Source: Patescibacteria group bacterium (GTDB taxonomy: Bacteria > Patescibacteriota > Patescibacteriia > 2-12-FULL-60-25). From it: a stretch of 64,000 nt of DNA. The notes beneath the pieces were generated by a model that saw nothing but the letters and a program-made list of their open reading frames with translations, ran no database searches and was not told the origin of the DNA. This document shows, piece by piece, positions 1 through 6,953 of the stretch (position 1 is its first letter; each line of letters opens with the position of its first letter). A program made the translations under genes and the position numbers. Location of the stretch: positions 124,001 to 188,000 of the forward strand of contig JAQTXZ010000001.1 in assembly GCA_028688515.1 (NCBI GenBank). The letters are read 5' to 3'.

Positions 1-39
1 AGTATTTATAGCAGGGGCTCGGTCAGGATGTGTTTCAAA

Positions 40-72
40 TAAAAAATCCGCCTTCAGTTGGTGCTGGGCGGC
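40..72 (-). terminator. Rho-independent terminator of the leftward gene
   Basis: Read on the minus strand, CCGCC pairs with GGCGG across a 14-base loop and is followed by ATTTTTTATTT. The stop codon (54-56) lies inside the loop, so the hairpin overlaps the end of the gene. Confidence 0.65.
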
Positions 73-554
73 GTAGATGAGCGCTGGTTGTTGAAGATCT
101 TGGCCATCACCGAGATGATGACGAACGCTTGAGCGTCATCGGCCTCGTGGCCGTAGACGAAATGCTCAAGCTGTTCCAGCTTTGACAGCTCCGCGAACCT
201 CTTGGGGTCCATGGTGGAGTGTTCGATTTGCCAAGGCTTCTCCCTTTCCAGGGGAAAGTAGGTTATGTCCAAGAGCGTCTGCTCTTTGTCTTCCACCTTT
301 TCCATGAGCGTTACGTATGTCATGACGCAGGGCTCGTCTTCATCCGGGAGGTGCCCTTCCGGCGGCGCGAAGCCGATGCCCCATTTCAATCTGAAGTTTT
401 GACTCTCGGCTGAATGGTCGATGCTGTATCCTAGGCCGTCTTCTTCTTGAAACAGATCACTGTCGTCTTCTGACACTCCGAGCGAAGACAGGTAAGCTTC
501 GACTTCGGACAGCTTGGCGATGCATTTCGGTGCGAGTTGCAGTGCAATGTGCAT
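54..554 (-). CDS. Hypothetical acidic protein, GC-rich orphan
   Basis: A 166-residue protein rich in Asp/Glu, with no signal peptide or membrane segment; I do not recognise a family. The start is well supported: GGAGGT lies 5 bases before the ATG, a proper Shine-Dalgarno site of the kind most genes in this window lack. It is transcribed divergently from the gene at 678 and ends in its own hairpin terminator. Base composition is visibly GC-richer than the metK-like and lipoprotein genes that follow, suggesting it belongs with the other GC-rich SD-led orphans of the window (14349, 29396, 30101-35231). A cytosolic role is likely from composition, but no function can be proposed. Confidence 0.75.
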   Translation of the reverse strand: MHIALQLAPKCIAKLSEVEAYLSSLGVSEDDSDLFQEEDGLGYSIDHSAESQNFRLKWGIGFAPPEGHLPDEDEPCVMTYVTLMEKVEDKEQTLLDITYFPLEREKPWQIEHSTMDPKRFAELSKLEQLEHFVYGHEADDAQAFVIISVMAKIFNNQRSSTPPSTN

Positions 555-572
555 GTCGTTACCTCCGACGAT

Positions 573-640
573 GATTTAGCACCGGTAGTTGTTTTTGTCA
601 AGGCGATTAGCTTGACAAAAGCCTTTTTTTTGTACCATGG
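573..640. promoter_or_regulatory. Divergent promoter region with inverted TTGACA boxes
   Basis: An inverted repeat, TTTTGTCAAG (593-602) and CTTGACAAAA (611-620), places two TTGACA hexamers facing outwards. For the leftward gene, TTGACA (601-596) is followed after 17 bases by TAAATC, preceded by TG as in an extended -10. For the rightward gene, TTGACA (612-617) has only a poor -10 (TACCAT, 15-base spacing). The palindrome could also be an operator. Confidence 0.35.
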
Positions 641-677
641 CCGTGGGTGATCCTGCCCATTCCATAAGGAGTCTGTC

Positions 678-980
678 ATGGTTGAGAACAAAAAGATTGA
701 TGCGAGTGAGTTCTGCAGATCCGACACGCCCGAACACCTGATTCGCACCTTGGGCATCGTGGCCAGACTGGCCGACGACGTCCCCGACGAGGAAGCGCTC
801 AAGACGCGCTTCACCGGCAGGGGAGAGTGTTTCGAGGACGCTCTCAACGTTGCCCAGCAAGCCTGCCCAAAAGTCGATTGGATCCGCAAGGCGCGTGTGC
901 GGTGGATCGAGCTTGGCATCAAGGCCTGGGAAAAGGCGATAGAGGATGATCGAATTGATCAGGCGGCGAACGTGTTGTGA
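678..980 (+). CDS. Hypothetical 100-residue protein, GC-rich orphan
   Basis: A small soluble protein with a predicted helical character and conserved-looking Trp/Arg residues near the C terminus (WIRKARVRWIELGIKAW). No family recognised. AAGGAG stands 7 bases upstream of the ATG. It is divergent from the gene at 54-554, from which it is separated by 123 bases holding mirrored -35 boxes, and it is followed by a hairpin with a T-run. Composition matches the other GC-rich genes rather than the metK-like gene downstream. The divergent pair may have arrived together. Confidence 0.65.
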   Translation: MVENKKIDASEFCRSDTPEHLIRTLGIVARLADDVPDEEALKTRFTGRGECFEDALNVAQQACPKVDWIRKARVRWIELGIKAWEKAIEDDRIDQAANVL

Positions 981-1089
981 TCGCGCCGACGATCCACATG
1001 CCGACCCGATTCTCTGCGGCATGTTGTACGAAAAGTACGAACTCGAACACGGGCGGTTCGGACAAGCGACCAGCGAATCGCATAAGTCC

Positions 1090-1113
1090 GCGTAGCACTC
1101 TGCGCATTTTTTT
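1090..1113 (+). terminator. Rho-independent terminator
   Basis: GCGTAG pairs with CTGCGC (one G-U) across a 4-base loop and is followed by seven T. It lies 110 bases after the stop of the small gene at 678-980, before the metK-like gene. Confidence 0.55.
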
Positions 1114-1157
1114 ATTGTCTTGCCCCGCACGTGACCGGCGTGTAACTTATTTGCACT

Positions 1158-2153
1158 ATGAGATTGGCACGAGCACCGCTTTCCGGTCATCCGGACAATA
1201 TTTGCGACTTGATTGCCGCCGGGATTGCGGATGAATATTTGCATCGCGATCCGGAGACGAGAATAAGATGCAATGTTTCCGGAGGGCGAGGAGCGATTTT
1301 TGTGACAGGCGAACTGTTGACGCAGGCGGATTTTGACGTGTCTCATCTTATCCAGCGATTGCTGGGTCAGTACGGCGTGTACGAATCTATGGAGCCGTTC
1401 ATCGCGCTTGAGCCTGTTGGGAGTGAAAGAGTCGGAATATTCAAACAGTCTTGCATCGATCCGATAATCATCAACGGTTATGCAACTCGCGAGACAGACT
1501 CATTGCTGCCGGCGCCTATTCATTGGGCGAAAAAGTTAGCGCAGGTTTTAGACGAAAAACGCAAGCGCGATCCGGATTGGTTTTGGCTTGGAGCATCCGG
1601 TTCCGTCAGTGTCATCGGCGTCGGCAAAGAAGTGACCGAAGTTGCGGTTGAAGTTGAACATGGCACGCAGCCTATCGATCAAGTGAGGCTGGCAATCGCT
1701 GATGAGTTTTTTGAGTCCGGTTGGCGTCAGGACGCAAAAGTGACGGTCAACTCCTTCGGCGCGATGGAAAAAAATAATATAGAAGTAAGCGTTGGACGTT
1801 CGTCGTCGCACGTAGTGGCTTATGGTCATGGCTTGCCGATTTCAGTCAATCCCGCAGGGCGCGATTGGCACGCGGCGGAAGTTTACGGCGCGTGGCTGGC
1901 CCGTTACATTGCAAAAAATGTTTTGCAAAAAAGCGACGCAAAGGCAGTTATGTCAGAATTGTTTTTCACGCCGGGCGACGTCATTCCACCTAAGATCAGC
2001 ATTCGCGACGAGCGCGGCAATGATCTTTCAAGATTTTTGGAGATTAACCGCGAACAGGTTGTGAATTTGTTGGAAGCGTGGAAAAAACAGGGGATAATGA
2101 CGGAAGTTATCAAGTCCGGTTTGATCGGCGGACCACATCTTCCTTGGGAATAG
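1158..2153 (+). CDS. metK: Divergent methionine adenosyltransferase (MetK-like)
   Basis: S-adenosylmethionine synthetase catalyses SAM formation from ATP and methionine in the cytosol. Family signatures are visible: GHPDN at residues 10-14 (canonical GHPDK), NGYATRETDSLLPAPI at about 106-121 (canonical FGYATNETPELMPLPI), and AGRDWHAAEVYGAWLARYIA near residue 240, matching the C-terminal GKD...AAYAARYIAKN segment. At 331 residues it is shorter than the usual roughly 380-400, and the conserved Lys of GHPDK is Asn, so it is a divergent member. The start ATG has no SD; a TAACTT box nine bases upstream suggests a leaderless or near-leaderless mRNA. Several methyltransferases encoded in this window would use its product. 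Confidence 0.75.
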   Translation: MRLARAPLSGHPDNICDLIAAGIADEYLHRDPETRIRCNVSGGRGAIFVTGELLTQADFDVSHLIQRLLGQYGVYESMEPFIALEPVGSERVGIFKQSCIDPIIINGYATRETDSLLPAPIHWAKKLAQVLDEKRKRDPDWFWLGASGSVSVIGVGKEVTEVAVEVEHGTQPIDQVRLAIADEFFESGWRQDAKVTVNSFGAMEKNNIEVSVGRSSSHVVAYGHGLPISVNPAGRDWHAAEVYGAWLARYIAKNVLQKSDAKAVMSELFFTPGDVIPPKISIRDERGNDLSRFLEINREQVVNLLEAWKKQGIMTEVIKSGLIGGPHLPWE

Positions 2154-2202
2154 CGATTTATCCACTTTACTGGCAACGGTATTGGTATAAGATGTGACGA
2201 TT

Positions 2203-2973
2203 ATGATAAAGAAAAATGTATTTTACGGTTCAGTGATGATTGCAGGATTGGCCGCATTCGGTCTTGGTTGCAACCCCAATCAGTCACCGGTAAGTTTGGA
2301 TAAATATCAGGTTAATCAGCAGCCTCAACAAGAGGCGATGCAGCAGGACCAAGCACGGGCTTCGTCTACCGAAATGATTGATGACGAAGTTTTGGACGAA
2401 GCATTACCGTCGTCCACTGACGCTGCGATGCAAGAACAAACAGAAATTAATTCAACTTCAACTATAGAAGAACCAACATCTATGGATACAGAACAACAAA
2501 CGGCTTTGGCTTTCCCCGGTGTTTTGCCGGGCAGCGAAGTGGCTAACAAGCAAATTCGCATTAAGACTGACAAGGGAGATATTGTGTTCGAGCTTTTGCC
2601 AAAAGAAGGCCCAAACGCAGCATCCAATTTTTTCTATCTGGTCAACAGAAAATTTTACGACGGTTTAAATTTTCATCGCGTTGAACCGGGATTTGTTATT
2701 CAGGGCGGCGATCCGCTCGGCAACGGTACGGGAGGACCGGGTTACAAATTTGCTGACGACAAAGTCAACTTGTCTTACAACGAGGGGATCGTTGCCATGG
2801 CCAACTCCGGACCAAATACCAACGGTTCGCAATTCTTTATCATGCTAGCCAACACTCCATTGCCTCCAAGTTACAGCATCTTCGGACGCGTGACATCCGG
2901 CATGGATGTCGTCAAAAAGATTGCGGTCGGCGATAAGATGACGAGTGTGACGGTAGAGACGCTTAAAAAATAA
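2203..2973 (+). CDS. Cyclophilin-type peptidyl-prolyl isomerase, lipoprotein
   Basis: Predicted exported lipoprotein with a peptidyl-prolyl cis-trans isomerase domain that would assist folding of secreted proteins. The signal sequence ends in FGLGC about residue 23; residues 25-90 form a Gln/Ser/Thr/Glu-rich linker; residues about 95-256 carry cyclophilin motifs (NFFYLVNRKFYDGLNFHRV, FVIQGGDP, GIVAMANSGPNTNGSQFFI, FGRVTSGMDVV). I prefer the ATG at 2203 over the in-frame GTG at 2194, because TATAAG (2186-2191) would put the transcription start at about the ATG, giving a leaderless message. It heads a group of exported-protein genes reading rightward. Confidence 0.92.
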   Translation: MIKKNVFYGSVMIAGLAAFGLGCNPNQSPVSLDKYQVNQQPQQEAMQQDQARASSTEMIDDEVLDEALPSSTDAAMQEQTEINSTSTIEEPTSMDTEQQTALAFPGVLPGSEVANKQIRIKTDKGDIVFELLPKEGPNAASNFFYLVNRKFYDGLNFHRVEPGFVIQGGDPLGNGTGGPGYKFADDKVNLSYNEGIVAMANSGPNTNGSQFFIMLANTPLPPSYSIFGRVTSGMDVVKKIAVGDKMTSVTVETLKK

Positions 2974-2976
2974 AGA

Positions 2977-3045
2977 TTGACAAGTGACAACTGACAACTA
3001 ACAAGAGCAATCAAGAACTCTTGTAAGTTGTCAGTTTTTAGTTGT
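2977..3045. repeat. Palindromic intergenic repeat, 'tgacaactgacaa' family
   Basis: Tandem degenerate units of GACAAGTGACAACTGACAAC fold back on CTCTTGTAAGTTGTCAG. A second copy with the same hairpin logic lies at 21737-21803, after a glycosyltransferase gene. Confidence 0.7.
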
Positions 3046-3050
3046 ACTGG

Positions 3051-3079
3051 TTGATTGAAAGCCTCCTTTTTGCTATGCT
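3051..3079 (+). promoter_or_regulatory. Promoter of the C39-like peptidase gene
   Basis: TTGATT (3051-3056), a 17-base spacer and TATGCT (3074-3079) preceded by TG one base away. The predicted transcription start coincides with the ATG at 3087, a clear leaderless arrangement. Confidence 0.6.
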
Positions 3080-3086
3080 TTCGTAC

Positions 3087-3947
3087 ATGAAGCGTAAAAT
3101 TTTAATCGTCTGTGCAATTATCGTCATCTTGGCTGGCGGAGCGTATTTTGGCCGCAATTGGATGCGTGACGCCTGGTATGAGTACAATAAACCGCAGTTG
3201 CCGCCGGCTATTGAATTTGAACAGGCCGAAGCCGTGGCGCAAGATGTTTTGCCTGCGCCGGCCGCCCCTGTAGAGGGCGGGCTGTCCGCATCGGAGCATT
3301 ATGTGCTTGATTCAAGTCCGCAAGTTGCCGCAAAGCAGGTTGATCCGCTGGCATCGAAAGTGAAAATCCCGAGCAAGATAAATCTTGCCGTACCGTGGAT
3401 GAGTCAGGCGCCAAAATCGAATTGGGACATGCCATATCAAGAGGCTTGCGAAGAGGCTTCGATGATTATGGTAGATTCTTTCTATCAGTACAGGACGGGT
3501 CCAACTATTGAGCCGGATTACGCTGACGCCGCGATTCTGAAATTAGTTGATTACGAAAATAAAATCCGCGGAGATTATCAAGATACGGATGCGCAAGAGA
3601 CTGCAAAAATAATCACCGATTATTTTGGATACAAAGACGTGCGCGTTTTGCCGTTCAAAACATCGGATGACATTAAAAATATTGTCGGCCGCGGTTATCC
3701 TGTTATCGTTCCGTTCTCCGGTAAAGATTTGCAAAATCCGAATTATCGCAACGGCGGTCCGCTATATCACATGCTCGTGATCAAAGGCTATACGGAAGAC
3801 GGCATGTTCATCACGGATGATCCGGGAACGCGCAAGGGCGCAGATTATGTTTACACTTATGATCGCATTATCACCGCTGCGCACGATTGGAATGGCGGAG
3901 ATGTTGCGAACGGGGAAAAGTTGATGATTGTCGTTTTGCCCCAGTAA
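3087..3947 (+). CDS. Membrane-anchored C39-like cysteine peptidase
   Basis: N-terminal anchor (residues about 4-22, ILIVCAIIVILAGGAYFG), a Pro/Ala-rich linker, then a papain-fold domain of the peptidase C39-like type. The candidate nucleophile is the Cys in PYQEACEEASMIM, the His lies in GGPLYHMLVIKGY, and a following DDPG supplies the usual acidic neighbour. In CPR genomes this kind of protein is usually described as a cell-wall or bacteriocin-type peptidase; substrate is unknown. I chose ATG 3087 because a -10 box TATGCT ends 7 bases before it; an upstream TTG would add 15 residues across the promoter. The domain faces outward if the N-terminal helix is an anchor. Confidence 0.82.
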   Translation: MKRKILIVCAIIVILAGGAYFGRNWMRDAWYEYNKPQLPPAIEFEQAEAVAQDVLPAPAAPVEGGLSASEHYVLDSSPQVAAKQVDPLASKVKIPSKINLAVPWMSQAPKSNWDMPYQEACEEASMIMVDSFYQYRTGPTIEPDYADAAILKLVDYENKIRGDYQDTDAQETAKIITDYFGYKDVRVLPFKTSDDIKNIVGRGYPVIVPFSGKDLQNPNYRNGGPLYHMLVIKGYTEDGMFITDDPGTRKGADYVYTYDRIITAAHDWNGGDVANGEKLMIVVLPQ

Positions 3948-3996
3948 TCAGCAAAAAATTGTCATTTTTGTCGGTTTGAGGCATTATTCCAGTATT

Positions 3997-4980
3997 ATGA
4001 AGAATAATTTTTTTGTCGTCATAGTGTCTGTTTTAGCGGTTTTTGCCGTTTTTGGTGCGGGGTGCTCAACTGGACGTACAACGTACGACGTACCGCGTAC
4101 CACGTCGACGATTGATAAGCAGATCTTGCAAGAGGTGACCTCGACGCCTGCAGTCAAGGTGGTTAAAGACGAGTGGACGTCAAAAGACGGAATTACCAAA
4201 TTGCGTTTTACCGATGTTTCGGAAGATGGAAAACCGATCGTTTATAATCCGTTTTTTGTCTACGGCACTACAACCGTTTTTGAAAATCAGTTTTCTTGGC
4301 GCTTGAAAGATTCAAAAGGAGTTTTGGTCAGCAGCGGTCGCGCGTATGCCAACAGTCCCGATTCCGGTTTGCCCGGTCCGTTTACAATTAAAGTTTTCTT
4401 TGACCAATCGCCAACAGCTACTGACGGTTTCTTTGAAGTCTACGATAACTCGCCTAAGGACGGAGCGGAAATCAGTTTGCTCAAAGTGTCTGTCAATTTC
4501 GGCAATCTCTTGACGGCTGTTTTAAACGAAGCTGATCCCGCAACCAGCGACTTGTATGTCTACTTCCCAAATAAACAAAAAGATCCCAATTTCTTGGATT
4601 GTTCAAACGCTTATCTTGTAAAATATACCGTCTTGGATGACGGAACTGTCTCAAGAAATCAAAATGAATTTGTTGCCGCAGTATTGCATGCATTGCTTAA
4701 AGGGCCAACTCCTTGGGCGGTTAATCATGGATTTTTTACCAGTTTGCCCACGGGAGTTAATGAGCCGGAAGTGGTAACAAGCGAAGCTGGAGACGAAATA
4801 GTTTTGAATTTCGACGAAACTTTGGAGCAAGGCGTCGGTGGTTCGTGCAGAGTGCTTTCGATTCGTTCGCAGATTATTAAGTCGGTCCAAGAAAGTTTAT
4901 TGAAAAATAATTTTTGGATTACTACTCCGAAAGTTACCATCTCAATCAACGGTCGTACTGAAGATATTTTGCAGCCGTAA
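3997..4980 (+). CDS. Lipoprotein with Gmad2-like and GerMN domains
   Basis: Exported lipoprotein: signal segment ending VFGAGC about residue 22. Residues about 75-165 look like an immunoglobulin-like Gmad2 domain (FVYGTTTVFENQFSWRL, FFEVYDNSPKDGAEI) and residues about 175-320 like a GerMN domain (LYVYFPNK, LHALLKGPTPWAVNHGFFTS, IVLNFDETLEQGVGGS). GerMN domains are known from spore germination proteins, but here no sporulation role is implied; a cell-envelope role is likely. Directly after the lipobox, residues about 26-40 (RTTYDVPRTTST) are encoded by a repeat of the form acgtacgacgtaccgcgtac, also found in the methyltransferase at 13241-14215. ATG 3997 is chosen because it begins the signal peptide. 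Confidence 0.82.
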   Translation: MKNNFFVVIVSVLAVFAVFGAGCSTGRTTYDVPRTTSTIDKQILQEVTSTPAVKVVKDEWTSKDGITKLRFTDVSEDGKPIVYNPFFVYGTTTVFENQFSWRLKDSKGVLVSSGRAYANSPDSGLPGPFTIKVFFDQSPTATDGFFEVYDNSPKDGAEISLLKVSVNFGNLLTAVLNEADPATSDLYVYFPNKQKDPNFLDCSNAYLVKYTVLDDGTVSRNQNEFVAAVLHALLKGPTPWAVNHGFFTSLPTGVNEPEVVTSEAGDEIVLNFDETLEQGVGGSCRVLSIRSQIIKSVQESLLKNNFWITTPKVTISINGRTEDILQP

Positions 4981-4986
4981 CCTATT

Positions 4987-5078
4987 TGTCATCCTCGGGC
5001 GAGTCCGACGAGACCCGGGGATCCAGAAAAATAAATAAAAACAAAATCGGACGGATTCTCGCATTCGCAAGAATGACA
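4987..5078. repeat. Family A palindromic element (tgtcatcctcggg type), full copy
   Basis: Begins TGTCATCCTCGGG, carries CCCGGGGATCC in the middle and ends with GCAAGAATGACA, so its ends are inverted. Related copies: 16268-16357, 28398-28496 and 37862-37957, with half copies at 6891, 20145 and 56664. Confidence 0.85.
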
Positions 5079-5086
5079 ATAGACGC

Positions 5087-6874
5087 ATGAAACCTCGTTT
5101 GATAGTCCTAACAGCAATCATAACCGGCATCATAATCGGTTTATGCGCCGGCGTCTTGTGGTACCTTGAACTTAATAACTATCAAACTCATAACTGTAAC
5201 GACGTAAAATCTTGCGTCTTGCTTAACAACTACGTTGCAAGCGCCGAAGAAACTTCACCATCAACAATCAAACTGCCCGCAGGAACCGTGTCTCAAGAAA
5301 TGCTTGATGGCGCATTCTTAAACAAAGAGGATTGGTCGGTTAAAAAAGGCATGCGAGTAATTTTAATCCCGCACCACCTCGTCGCCGCTCGCCAAATCGC
5401 ATCATTGGTCTCCGCGACACCAAAACCTTCCAAAGTTTATCTCGTTACGCCGGATCACTTTGGCGCTTGCAAATCCGCTGCATATTGTTCCGGTCCGATG
5501 GAAGGCGAGCACGCGATCACGGGTCTCGTCCCTTTTTTGCAACGCGCTTGGGGTGATGATATTGAAATTATTCCGACCATGGTGCGGCCCGATGCAACCG
5601 CGGAACAAGCCGACGGTTTGACGCAGATTTTGATTGACGATTTGCACAAAGATAAAAAAGCGCTCTTGGTCGCAACGATTGACGCATCGCATTATCTGCC
5701 GGCGGAAGCTGCAGACTTTCACGATATTTTGACGCAGGACGTCATCGGCTCGCTTGCCGATCAAGAAGTCGAAAAAACGGAAATTGATGCTCCGTCGGTT
5801 CTTCGTGTAACGCTCAAAATCGCTCGCGAGTTTGGTTTGGGCGACGTCACGATTCACGCGCATACAAATTCTTTACGCATTTTGCAGGCGCAGATAGCAC
5901 AAGAGTCCACCAGTCACTTTTTGGCGTCTTTCGCACCGGGAGAAATAAAAGCGCAACAAGATGTCACGCTTTTGTTTTTCGGCGACATGATGTTTGACCG
6001 CAATGTTGTAACACGCAGCAAAACTGCAGGCAGTCTGGCGTATCCGTTTCAAAAAATACTCGGGCAAGAAAACCGCTTTTTCCGCGGACAAGATTTTATC
6101 GTCGGCAATCTCGAAGGTCCGATAACCGATAAACGTCTCGCTCCGGACAAGGGCAATGTTGACTTTATGTTTAACGAGGCTATTCTCCCCGTCTTAAAGT
6201 CAGTCGGCATCAGTGCTGTTTCACAGGCCAACAATCATACATACGATCAAGGCAGTGCGGGTGCGCAAGAGTCGAAACAGAAGATTGTCGCTTCCGGTGT
6301 AGGAGTCTTCGGTGACGAATACAAGGATGATGAAAGTCGTTCATTAACCGTCGTCGCAAGCCGCGGGCATAAAGTCGCGCTGCTTGGTTTTAATATCACC
6401 GAAGGTCCGTTGGAAAAAGACGTTGCACAAAAGTCCATTGAGTCTGCCAAGAAGCAATCTGACTTTACAGTCGTCTTTATGCATTGGGGCGAAGAATATC
6501 AGGCAAAGCCGAACCGAACTCAAATTGAACTTGCACATTGGTTTATCGACCAAGGAGTCGATGCTGTAATTGGCAGTCATCCACATTGGATGCAATCCGT
6601 TGAAGTGTACAAGGGCAAGCCTGTGGCGTATTCTTTAGGCAACTTCATCTTTGATCAAGATTGGTCGGACGAAACAAGACTCGGTCTCGTCGTCGGTTTG
6701 GACTTGAGTCAGCAGGGGAGCAAGCTTCATCTTTATCCGATCAAGATCAACAAAAGCCAGCCGATACTTTTAACGGGAGATGATCGTCAAAAGCGACTGG
6801 ACTATCTTGCGGGTATTTCCGACTCGAATCTGGCTGAGCAGATCAAACAAGGAACCCTTACAATTAACAATTAA
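5087..6874 (+). CDS. MEMO-like / CapA-like fusion protein, membrane anchored
   Basis: A 595-residue two-domain protein. After an N-terminal anchor (about 5-27), residues about 60-275 resemble the AmmeMemoRadiSam protein B (MEMO) fold: LIPHHLVAARQI near 93, VTPDHFG, DASHYLP near 200 are the His-rich positions typical of the family. Residues about 285-580 match the CapA metallophosphatase-like family of polyglutamate capsule proteins: FFGDMMFDRNV, GNLEGPI, SQANNHTYDQG, FMHWGEEY, IGSHPHWMQSVE, YSLGNFIFDQ. The fusion suggests both domains act on one envelope substrate; what it is cannot be read from sequence. ATG 5087 follows a family A repeat by 8 bases; no SD. Confidence 0.85.
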   Translation: MKPRLIVLTAIITGIIIGLCAGVLWYLELNNYQTHNCNDVKSCVLLNNYVASAEETSPSTIKLPAGTVSQEMLDGAFLNKEDWSVKKGMRVILIPHHLVAARQIASLVSATPKPSKVYLVTPDHFGACKSAAYCSGPMEGEHAITGLVPFLQRAWGDDIEIIPTMVRPDATAEQADGLTQILIDDLHKDKKALLVATIDASHYLPAEAADFHDILTQDVIGSLADQEVEKTEIDAPSVLRVTLKIAREFGLGDVTIHAHTNSLRILQAQIAQESTSHFLASFAPGEIKAQQDVTLLFFGDMMFDRNVVTRSKTAGSLAYPFQKILGQENRFFRGQDFIVGNLEGPITDKRLAPDKGNVDFMFNEAILPVLKSVGISAVSQANNHTYDQGSAGAQESKQKIVASGVGVFGDEYKDDESRSLTVVASRGHKVALLGFNITEGPLEKDVAQKSIESAKKQSDFTVVFMHWGEEYQAKPNRTQIELAHWFIDQGVDAVIGSHPHWMQSVEVYKGKPVAYSLGNFIFDQDWSDETRLGLVVGLDLSQQGSKLHLYPIKINKSQPILLTGDDRQKRLDYLAGISDSNLAEQIKQGTLTINN

Positions 6875-6932
6875 AAATTTACAATTTTTTTGTCATCCTC
6901 GGGCGAAGTCCGACGGAGACCCGGGGATTCAA
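6858..6932. repeat. AT-rich 'aattaacaatt' repeat followed by half family A element
   Basis: TTAACAATTAAAAATTTACAATT overlaps the stop codon of the MEMO-CapA gene and runs into a left half of family A (TGTCATCCTCGGGC ... ACCCGGGGATTC, 6891-6932) with no matching right half. Confidence 0.7.
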
Positions 6933-6953
6933 TAGAAATAGTTTTTTCCATAT

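Noticed and set aside
576-1346. 256-residue minus-strand frame crossing the small gene and metK start
   Set aside because: It overlaps a well-started gene, a terminator and the metK N terminus and shows no family features.
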